Of a stretch of DNA of 64,000 nucleotides, positions 56,261 through 64,000 are shown one piece after another. The notes beneath the pieces were generated by a model that worked only from the letters and a program-made list of their open reading frames with translations, did not search any database and had not been told where the DNA came from. Within the stretch, counting starts at the first letter, position 1, and each line of letters opens with the position of its first letter. Source of the DNA: Kappaphycus alvarezii (taxonomy: Eukaryota > Rhodophyta > Florideophyceae > Gigartinales > Solieriaceae); NCBI GenBank assembly GCA_002205965.3, contig NADL03000748.1, positions 1,736,001 through 1,800,000 of the forward strand, in the 5' to 3' direction. The translations under genes were made by a program, and so were the position numbers.

Positions 56261-56490
56261 AAGCAAGTTGGCTGAAAAAGTCCAGCCAAATACCGAGAAT
56301 TAGTAAGTTGAGAGTCAACTTCAGACCCAAGAACAATTTTTGTTACGATGGTCACAGAGCATCAGTGGTAGATCCTGCCCATTTCATATTTGCTTGTGGC
56401 CTTCTCGACTGTCGTACTTACCCACTCCCTTTTATTTTCCTTCAATAATACCACAGCAGCACTTTAACCGCTTACAACATCTCCTTTTTA
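56261..56490 (+). repeat. Dispersed repeat, copy B (partner at 34,809)
   Basis: It is co-linear with 34,809-35,070 as described there. It includes AAGCAAGTTGGC, TCAACTTCAGA, GGTCACAGAGCAT and GCAGCACTTTAACCGCT. It lies directly after the acidic frame. Confidence 0.5.
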
Positions 56491-56639
56491 GGATGATTGG
56501 TTCTGAGTATCTCTTCTTCCGACGATTTACCCCTATCAGAAGCCTTTTCGAAAATGAGAGTCAGCAAACATCTACCCACTGAGTCCCGTAATGAATCACT
56601 TAAGGCGATCGATCTGATTACTCCGTCCGGTTTCAGAAG

Positions 56640-57230
56640 AGCCGTAAACGGCGCACCTGCGATCCATGCAGATATGGCCATAGGGAACTTCCCTTTGGCA
56701 AGTTGACGACACTAGTCAGAGCATTTTGTAAGGCTCGTCCCCCATGGACAACTGGTTGGTCCTGTAAGAGCTCAGCAAGGTGGTTTGGAAAGCTTCGAAC
56801 GAAATAGAGAACAATTTCTGGTATGAAGTGGGGGCAAAGAGGCAACGAGTGAGGGGAAGCGGGTTGGTATGACTCTCTAGTCGGAGGGGGCTGTGGATGT
56901 TTCTACGTAAAAATGGAAGCCACCTCTGCGGAGGGGCATGCGATCCCCAAGGATGCAAACGCACGCGCCGCCTTGCCGTAAGCGCCCTCCTTTGCGGGCC
57001 TGAGGGCGCGTCACTTTTTGATCCCTGCTTGTTCCTCTTCAGTCGCCTTGTGCAACGGGGGCGACGTCGGCAAACGTTTGCCCTTCGCATCAAAGTTTTC
57101 GTACTGTGAATAACGCCACAGTTGAATGCGATCTGTGAAAATACGGGAATTTGATGCTGTACCAGGAACGACGGGTGCGAGGGTGGAGGGCTTGGGATTG
57201 GCGAGGATCACGGACGGGAATAGGAACAAA
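56640..57230 (-). pseudogene. Probable N-terminal domain of the LINE reverse transcriptase
   Basis: Minus-strand frames read GKAACAFASLGIACPSAEVA and SIFTxKHPQPPP, then PHFIPEIVLYFVRSFPNHLA and ALQNALTSVVNLPKGSSLWP. The pattern G-x-A-x-x-P-x-x-x-x-(V/L)-x-x-L-x-x-K-H-P-x-(P/A), then a helical segment ending in a (L)-P-K-G/C block, is what precedes RT in this LINE group. Its strand and order relative to the RT at 55,260-54,370 agree. About 1.4 kb of unrelated sequence separates the two, so either the element was interrupted or this is a second copy. Confidence 0.45.
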
Positions 57231-57453
57231 CATTGAATGCCTCAACGGCCTGAGAAGAACCATGTGTTCCGTTCGCGCATTCTCCGATAACAAGAGCTAG
57301 CTACCTTGAAATTCTTCAGCGCTCACGTCGGGTATGTGTTGTGCTGCCGGGACGTGTGTATTGCAGATTGCGTGCAAGTGGGAAGCGGCTGTCTCCTCGG
57401 GCCGTCCATTGAGGTAGCGGTGGTGGGTAAGGGCGGAGGGTCAGTGGCATCCG

Positions 57454-57900
57454 TGATGAGGTGTGGTTCGGTTGGATCGATAGAGCGAAGGAAGAGAGAG
57501 ATAGAGGGAGAAAGAGAAGGAAGTAGCGAGGAAGGGAGGACAAAAAGAGAGAGGAGTGAGGGACCAGGAAAGAGAGTCGAGAGTAGAGAAGGTGGTGAGG
57601 GACTTTACTCAGACAGACCATGGAGGAGACCGGGGCTTATATAGACCTCAAGGCGAGTCGAATATGGTGCTTCCGGACGATCTAAGGAATTTTCCAGAAG
57701 CTATGTAGAAAACGGTGGGAGGTTAACTCTTAACCTGCTTGAGCTGATCTAAAGAAGATCAGCTCAAGCTTGCAGCACTGTACAGTGCATAAACGTAATG
57801 GTCAATTTGTAGGTTAGATATTAAACTAAATTAATGTCTGTAGGCCTCTCTGCTAGCTGTAATATGTCAGCAGAGGCAACAGAAAGTAATTACTCTAACA
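57454..57900 (-). repeat. 3' LTR of copia copy 2
   Basis: It ends in TGTTAGAG on the minus strand at 57,900 and in CA at about 57,454 (estimated from alignment with the other LTR; the inner end may be a few bases off). It holds a TATATAAG box (57,636-57,643, minus) and the palindrome CTTGAGCTGATC/GATCAGCTCAAG at about 57,739-57,769, as in copy 1. Confidence 0.75.
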
Positions 57901-57913
57901 CCCCCTTCAAACT
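57901..57913 (-). other. Polypurine tract of copia copy 2
   Basis: On the minus strand TTTGAAGGGGG runs directly into the LTR start TGTTAGAG. It corresponds to the tract at 28,011-28,022 of copy 1. Confidence 0.65.
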
Positions 57914-58097
57914 AGAACTGACCAAAATTGCGCCCCCTCGATCTGAAAATAATGGAATATTTATTGTGAAAGCTAGAAATAACGATGCACAGCTCACTTC
58001 GAAACTTCACAAACTTGACTCGAAGCAAAAGGTTGAATCAAAATGTCAGGTAATTGTTCATCAGTTCGGCAATGAGATGATTAGATCTGCTTTGCAG

Positions 58098-58376
58098 CTA
58101 TGGTCTCTCGAACGAAGCTCGAGAGGCTGTACTGCGTATGCTTCGGTCATTGATGGACTGATTTTGGGCAGAGCTGATCGAACCGGATATGTCAGCGAGG
58201 ATCGAGATCAGAGTCGGCCGATTTGCACTCAGTATCTTACAAAGAAGATTAGATAACCAAATAGCCTCCTTAAAGGCAGTGTGAAGCGAAATATACTCTG
58301 CTTGACACAAAGACAGAGCTACAAATCTTTGCTTCTTGGATCTCCCACAAATGGACCCTCTGTAAATCATCAACAC
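58098..58376 (-). pseudogene. Copia RNase H (copy 2)
   Basis: The frame reads RSKKQRFVALSLCQAEYISL and HTAFKEAIWLSNLLCKILSA, aligned with SKKQ ... SSCEAEYISLCTASKEAIWL of copy 1. The catalytic Glu of CEAEY is Gln-Ala-Glu here (CQAEY). Confidence 0.8.
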
Positions 58377-58639
58377 AAAACTTTAGGTGGATATGCCATC
58401 GCCTCAATCAATAGCCAAATTAATCTAAGTTGCTTTATCCGGAAATTGCCTGAGCAGAACAGGGTTAGTAGCCAGTCAATGCATATGGTTTCTTTTAAAT
58501 AGCGGCACACTCGCTTCACTGGTTTCCAGCAGCTCAAGAGAGGCTCTTAGCAGTGCTGTAAGAGCTTTTCAGCTGCAAAACCAATATTGGGCGATCAAAT
58601 ATCGTAAGATACATAAAACTTCCAATTGCTGAACGATAG

Positions 58640-58960
58640 GGTATCGATGATGGAAGCTATCTGTCTTCTACGTCATTATTTCCTTACCTATGAGAACCAT
58701 GGGAGTGCAGACAGTATTTGAGTTGGTTATTTTGAATGCCCCAAGTATCCTGTCGGTGCAAGATGCTTGGGAGAGGTACAATTTTCTTTCCGTACGGTGA
58801 CGAACAAATTGGATCCCCAGAAATTCCTTGACTGGGCTGAGATGCTTCATCTTGAACCGAGTTTTCAACTTTTTTGACGTCTTCCAGATCGCCTCAATGG
58901 TTTCCTACAATCAAGAGGTTATCCACGTACATGATAATACGGAGTCCGAAGAGCCATTCC
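58640..58960 (-). pseudogene. Copia RT end (copy 2)
   Basis: It contains IIMYVDNLLIVGN near 58,940 (YVDD changed to YVDN), then FKMKHLSPVKEFLGIQFVRH and RKLYLSQASCTDRILGAFKI, co-linear with copy 1 at 27,000-27,200. One catalytic Asp is lost. Confidence 0.75.
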
Positions 58961-59596
58961 TGGATACGTAAAGACAAGGTTCACATGAGTTGCTCGTATA
59001 CTGTAGCTCGTATACTGTAGCTACATTGTTAGCAACTCATCAGTTTTGTCATAAAATTAGCACAGAGCCTGTTTGAGCCCGCATAAGGCCTTCTAAGGCC
59101 TGCATAAGAGTTCAGGTCTTCTTGAGTCCCGAAATCCGGATGGAACTTCCATGAATATTTCATCTTCCAAGTTTACTCTCAGAAAGGCGGTGAAAACATC
59201 TATTTGGTCACGTGCAAGGTCGAAGAAGTTTGCTACGCAAAGAAAAAAACGTAGGGCAGAAAGAGACATGACACAAGCATAATTTTCATGATACTCGAGA
59301 CCAGGAATTTGTCAAAACCCTTTCGTGACTATGCGGACTTTGGAATCGACGTCTGGTTTCACGCAGAAGTTGTATCGGCAAGGAATGATATGCATACCTT
59401 GCTTCCGCGGAACAAGCTCGAATGTTACATTTTCTCTTATTAATTTTTCTTCCTGCTTAATTCCAGGAATCCAAAAGCCAACGTTTCAGATGAATTAGCT
59501 TACTCGTAAGATAAAGGAATAAAATTTGGAGCTGGTGCGGTCTTTGCAATGAGTGATACGTCATAATTTCTTTTGAAGAGACACCAACGGCCATTC
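58961..59596 (-). pseudogene. Decayed RT N-terminal half (copy 2)
   Basis: Only patches of RT can be read here (for example AGLRRPYAGSNRLCANF where copies have the ALYGLRQAPSQWY block). A 14-bp direct duplication (GCTCGTATACTGTA) occurs near 58,992 and 59,008. Confidence 0.5.
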
Positions 59597-60830
59597 TTAT
59601 TTGCATTTGAGGTGATCGACAAGGAGCAAAGTCAAGAGCATCCTCAGTGCGCAGATTTGGGTTGTCATCTTCACATGTAGTAGATGAGTCCGCGTTTTGA
59701 GTAATCTCTGAAGGTAGGTGTTTCGATTAATTTTTTGAGATCTGACCTCTGTCAGTGGAGGAGTCATTCTCCTGCGAAGATTCTTCGGGAAAGGTTGATT
59801 TGTCCTGATATGAGATATGATTTGAAACTTCATCGAAGGTAACGTCACGTGACACAATGATTTTCTCAGACGTGGTTTCCCATAGCTTATACCCCTTGCT
59901 TTGAGAAGAATAAACGATCATTAGGGCTTCCTGAGTCCGTTGGTTAAGTTTCTTGAGATCCTTCTTTGGCACCATGTACCATAATTTATGCCAAACACTC
60001 ACAAGTGAGAGATATTTAGAGGGATGCCACTCAGGAGTTGATAAGAAGTAGGGTTTTTCAGTTAAAGAGCTGTAAATAACTCGATTAAATACTTACACGG
60101 CGGTAGAAAATGCTTCAGCCGAAAAATGATTCGGAATTGACTTGTGATGCAGCATACATCGGACGAGATTGAGCAAAATACGGTTCAATTGCGCCGATGT
60201 TCAATTTTGTTGAGAATTATGGGCAATGGTGAGCTGATGTCGAATACTTTGTTCTTCAAAAATGTTCTTGAATGCTGCGGAAAAGTGTTCTACACAAATT
60301 TCTGACCGAAAAGCCTTTAGTGGATTTTCATCGTTATCGAAAGGAACTTCCGTATCAAGAAACTTGTGGAAGTGAAAATCTTCAAGGGACTTGCTATTCT
60401 CTTTTCTGCAGACAAAAATTGTATTTCTTAAAAAAACCAGAACTTTTGACTTGCTGTTGATAGGGTAAAATACTTTCCATTTAGAGTATTCATCGATAAA
60501 CGACACGAAATACTGCGCCTCGCCGAGTGAAGGGCTTTCAAAAGACCCTATAACGTCTGAGTGAACCAGTTCAAGGAGATTTGTAGCGCGACCTTCCGTC
60601 AACTTTAGTATTGGGCACGATAAGATTTGCCTAGGAAGCATCCAACGCATGCGTCTGGGTCTCTGAAATCTCGACTTTAACGCCTGTTGAAGGTCCTTGA
60701 TTAACCACAGTCTTGATCTCAGCGGTGTTGATGTGAGCCAGTCTCTCATGCCAAGTTTGAAGAGAAGTAAGCAAATATATTTCCGGAGCAACAGATATTT
60801 TTGTTCTTGAACAGGCGCTAATGTATATGG
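59597..60830 (-). pseudogene. Copia integrase (copy 2)
   Basis: The piece 60,791-60,201 holds LLELVHSDVIGSFESPSLGE, QYFVSFIDEYSKWKVFYPIN and RHQLTIAHNSQQN, matching copy 1's DDE core; the catalytic Asp of HSDV is present, while the second block reads FRSEICVEHF instead of LRCDNGGDYL, losing the second Asp. The piece 60,002-59,727 holds SQSKGYKLWETTSEKIIVSR, the C-terminal block. Confidence 0.8.
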
Positions 60831-61149
60831 AACTTTCTCAAAATGGTCTTGAACAGGTGCTAATGTAACTGTAACTTTCTCAAAAGTTCCAGTGGCAACA
60901 GTGTATCAATTCTGTTGCTTGGTATTAAGTACTCCGTCACGGTTAAAGAACTGTATATGCTACGAATAGCCATATCGGATACAGAAATAAGTTGATATCA
61001 GCGCGTAGAAACGTAAAGAACCCTTTGACAGGAATTGGACAGTATTTGAGCTACCGCGGAGAGTTAAGAGTACATCAACTGAGCCTTTGATTGGCTATGT
61101 ATAATCTGCTCCAAGATCTGGAGTTCACTCAGATGATAAGGCATGATAC

Positions 61150-61230
61150 GTGACGAAGGCGGCTTGATCATGTATTGCATGCGAGGTACAGCCCGAATCG
61201 ATCAACCAGTCACTAGCGAGGGATATGGGA
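61150..61230 (-). pseudogene. Copia protease active-site region (copy 2)
   Basis: The minus-strand translation reads WLIDSGCTSHAIHD, matching WIVDSGCTSHVTYD in copy 1, with the catalytic Asp-Ser-Gly intact. The surrounding 600 bases (60,830-61,480) are too broken to annotate further. Confidence 0.75.
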
Positions 61231-61479
61231 GTCCTAGTTGTTTGTAACTAAACACTCTTCTGATCAAGGATTTTGAGATGCACTGGTTGGTTCTTTGCAC
61301 ATTCAGCCCGATCGGTGGTGAAGTTACAGGGTATCAAATCCTTTTCAGAGCCCCAAGTCTTGCCTTTACATCGATGATCGGCATCTTTACCAAGGCAGAT
61401 AAGGTATCTATCTTATTCCTTCTCATGGGAGCTTCATAATCCGTAGAAACATTCCCTCTATTACTCTCCTTGTCCAAGT

Positions 61480-62220
61480 GAGCCCGCTCTGGGTGGACAA
61501 CTGGAGCGAGGTGTGGGTACTTTTGAAGCAGCGACTATTTTTGTCGTGCTTTCCCCAGTGAATTATTATCTCAGATGAAGATTCTCGCTTAAATCTAGGA
61601 GTCTGCTTCCCAAGAAGAACCGCGGATTCTGAAGCTCTCAGGGAGTCCTGATCTCGTCGGAAATGGCGTTTTTCTTCCTGAAGGCATCTTCCTTGAACAA
61701 ATTCGAAGGTTAATTTATCTTCATCAATGTGGGCAGCGTCGAGTCCCTAGACTAGACTATCGGAGCAATCGGATAGACCATTGAGTAGATTTGTGGCCAT
61801 TTCGCTGTTCTCGGTGTGTACGGACATCGAATTGAGATTGGCAACAAGCTAGTGGATTCGGGCAGGGAACGAAAATATTTTCTCATTAGGGTTCATCTTT
61901 GCGGTATATAATTGGCGCCTTGCAGCGAGTTTGTTAAGAATGGTATTTTTCTCAAAGATGTTACAGATGAGCGACCACATGACCTTCCCGGTATTAGTAT
62001 GTTGGAATTGTTAGAGATGAGTGTCCGAGAGAGTCAGCCCGATTTTAGCCCCAGCCTTCCAGTCAGCTCTCTCCCAGAAATCGTACGTTGGTGAAGAAGG
62101 TTCCGGAAGTTCTTCAGTGAGATGGTTGCTAACTTCTCTCAGAGAAAGAAGTATCGGCATTCGTGGCTTCCATATGTGGAAGTTGTCATCGCGGAGTTTT
62201 TCGAAGCTGTAAATACGAAG
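61480..62220 (-). pseudogene. Copia gag (copy 2)
   Basis: It starts with FEKLRDDNFHIWKPRMPILL, LREVSNHLTEELPEPSSPTY and AKIGLTLSDTHL, then, after shifts, SEMATNLLNGLSD and DEDKLTFEFVQGRCLQEEKR, co-linear with copy 1. The knuckle Cys residues are mostly lost. Confidence 0.75.
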
Positions 62221-62329
62221 TCCAGAGGAATTTATGAAGCAATATAGCTGAATAGAAGAGAACTGAGGCTCGCGAAAGAAGATGCACAGTGACTCGAGAT
62301 CAGGCTTACTTACTTCTACTACTGACCTG

Positions 62330-63110
62330 CTTGTCGCTATCGTGATTTTTATAGGACTGTCGATTACGGAATGCACAATGATTAATGGCTGCCCTCCTTT
62401 CTGCTTGGTTTCGGCACTTCTTACCACCCCTGTTTTGCTCGAGCTACTTTGGGCCACATGATTTGAGCTTGCAGGGACCGCAAGTAAGGAAGGAAGGCTC
62501 TGGCTTCGAGATAGTTATAGACACAGGAGCTGGAGTTTGAGAGACGGAGGCAGGAGAAAGAGGAGCCGGAGAGAGCGGTTTAACGGAGAGAGGAGTCGGT
62601 ACCCTTTGAGATATAGGAACAGGTGCAGGAGAAGGAGCAGTGGCGGATACAGAGGACTTAGAAGGTGCAATCAGATTCGAAGTTGGTTATATCAAGGAAA
62701 CGATTTGAACAGGTGGTGTCGGTTTGGTGACCTGCTGTTTTTGTCCCTTCCGCTTGGACATGCGGCTGCGAGACACACGAAGGGGCCTCGAGCGAAGTTT
62801 GATGGAATTCTTTGACGACTTTCTGGACGAATACTTCTTCTTTCCAAGCACGGTAATATACTGGATGAAGTCCTTTTTCTTCGGAGAAGTTGAGATAACA
62901 ACCACGTCTGGAGAGATAGCGGTAGAAGGGACGTCACCACACTCGCCTTTCGACCCGATGGCTCAGACGGTGATGAGAAAACTCTTGGTGGGAAGGTATT
63001 CTTGGAGGTCAAAGAAGAGCTTAAAAATGTCTGCATTGTCTGGGGCAATCTCGATGCCGCGACGAAATATGGAACGACAGATGACCTTTAAACACAAGGA
63101 GTGCGAGATT
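62330..63110 (-). pseudogene. Zinc-finger frame before gag (copy 2)
   Basis: It is co-linear with the 22,920-23,802 frame of copy 1: VICRSIFRRGIEIAPDN, then KKDFIQYITVLGKKKYSSR, KLRSRPLRVSRSRMSKRKGQ, PTPPVQIVSLI, a Pro/Ser/Thr-rich stretch, and finger remnants CGPCKLKSCGPK and RGGKKCRNQAERRAAIN. The finger His is Asn here and the second finger is lost. The likeness shows that the frame is an inherited part of the family. Confidence 0.7.
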
Positions 63111-63554
63111 AGTCGGGGTTTTAGGCAGTAGAGTGCGTAGATAAGGAAGCAAAAGTGCGAAATGGTTCGGACATACTGTGAAAACGAGCCACTGGCCGTG
63201 AAACAAACCTCGGTATGCAGCAGAGGGACGAGAAAGGTAGAAACGAGAAGAAGTCTGGTCGTAAGATAAACTGTGGTTGTGTAGTGAAGGGATTCAGAAC
63301 GAGAATGGGAAGCACAAACAACCGAGGTAGGTAGTAAAGAGACAACAAGCCCTAGACAGGCCAAAAGATCGAAGTTATTATGTAATGCAGGGACTATTTG
63401 TAGGTCACGCCCAAACCAATAGAAGCTTTTTTAGTCCTCTTCCCTGCGCGAAGTGTGTTCCTTTCTCCCTGCACGAGGTGTAGGGTAGCCCAAAGGTGGT
63501 TGTCGACGAAGAGAGTGAAGCCAAAGAGGTAAGTCGTTGAGTAACATTAGCGGC

Positions 63555-63568
63555 CTGGGCCCATAACC
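63555..63568 (-). other. Primer binding site (copy 2)
   Basis: It is identical over 14 nt to the site of copy 1 (GGTTATGGGCCCAG on the minus strand) and abuts the LTR. Conservation of this site in an otherwise decayed copy supports initiator-tRNA anticodon-arm priming for the family. Confidence 0.75.
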
Positions 63569-64000
63569 TGACAGAGGGAAGGAGGATAGGTAACGAAGGA
63601 GAGAGAGAAGGGGGAAGCGAAGTAGAGAGAAGGGCCAAGATAGAGAGCGAGAGAGTGAGAGAGAGAAGCAGTGAGGGAGCAGGAAAGATAGTTGGGAGGA
63701 GAGAAAGTGGTGAGAAACTTTACTAAGGCACAATATGGAAGGAGACTGGGGCTTATATAGACCTCAAGGTGAGTCGAATGGTGCTTCCGGACGCTCGAAG
63801 GAATTTTCCAGAAGTTATGTAGACGACGGTGGGAGGGTAACTCTTAACCTGCTTGAGCTGATCTAAAGAAGATCAGCTCAAGCTCGCAGCATTGTACAGT
63901 GCATAAACGTATCCGTCAATTTCTAGGTTTCACAGTAAAATACAGTATCAGAAGTCTGTAAGCCTCTTTGCTAGCTGTAGGGGAGGAAAAAGACTTCGCG
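63569..64000 (-). repeat. 5' LTR of copia copy 2, cut by the window edge
   Basis: It aligns with the other LTRs of the family: a purine-rich tract (plus sense), a TATATAAG box at 63,752-63,759 (minus), the GAGCTGATC palindrome near 63,855-63,885 and a TTGTACAGTGCAT word at 63,892. The last 30 bases diverge from the left LTR, and the element end is not reached. Confidence 0.75.

Larger units (their letters stand above)
57454..64000 (-). mobile_element. Ty1/copia retrotransposon, copy 2 of the 22-28 kb family, inverted and decayed
   Basis: It has the same structure as copy 1 on the minus strand: right-hand 5' LTR (from 63,569 to the window edge), primer site, zinc-finger frame, gag, protease, integrase, RT, RNase H, purine tract and left-hand 3' LTR (57,454-57,900). 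The coding region has dozens of stops and shifts, so it is much older than copy 1. The outer end of the 5' LTR lies just outside the window or is altered in its last 30 bases. Confidence 0.85.

Noticed and set aside
1..64000. CRISPR arrays, bacterial operons, rRNA genes
   Set aside because: No regular spacer-repeat pattern and no rRNA signature seen; the intron and retrotransposons point to a eukaryotic nucleus.

Overview
This is eukaryotic nuclear DNA dominated by decayed transposable elements, with one short island of host genes near 5-8 kb. Eukaryotic origin is shown by a clear GT-AG intron in a molybdopterin synthase gene and by LTR retrotransposons with TATA boxes, a hAT element with 8-bp target duplications, and Harbinger-, pogo-, Ty3/gypsy- and LINE-type remnants. 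The genes are compact, and the transposon families resemble those I know from red algae and oomycetes. I lean towards a red alga, but nothing here fixes the species.

Host genes (5.1-7.9 kb): a long coiled-coil protein of unknown function on the plus strand, whose frame is broken once by a 1-nt shift, faces tail-to-tail a two-gene unit on the minus strand encoding both subunits of molybdopterin synthase (MOCS2A and MOCS2B). The two MOCS2 frames overlap by 44 nt, the arrangement known from animal MOCS2. MOCS2B needs removal of a 118-nt intron to gain its conserved C-terminus.

Transposon landscape: 10.3-10.9 kb, broken Myb/SANT-like gene; 11.6-12.0 kb, 125-bp tandem repeat; 12.2-15.0 kb, copia-type pol (minus); 15.4-15.8 kb, Harbinger-type transposase fragment (minus); 17.3-20.0 kb, AT-rich gypsy remnant (minus) ending beside a perfect 24-bp hairpin; 20.3-29.0 kb, a complete hAT element (TIRs and TSDs present) split by a complete copia element (21,999-28,463) with 441-bp LTRs; 29.4-30.3 kb, decayed Myb/SANT-coiled-coil gene; 32.3-34.4 kb, truncated gypsy (plus); 38.1-40.5 kb, pogo-like transposase (minus); 40.9-42.3 kb, very degenerate ~40-bp repeat array; 42.3-48.4 kb, AT-rich and featureless; 48.4-49.1 kb, copia RT/RNase H tail (minus); 53.2-57.2 kb, LINE-like reverse transcriptase with restriction-like endonuclease (minus); 57.45-64.0 kb, a second, older, inverted copy of the same copia family as at 22-28 kb, running to the window edge.

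The most interesting signals are the copia family with an extra zinc-finger reading frame before gag and a primer site matching the anticodon arm of initiator tRNA, the overlapping MOCS2 cistrons, the hAT transposase frame interrupted in its first 1.7 kb only by TAG codons, and the ~40-bp degenerate array.
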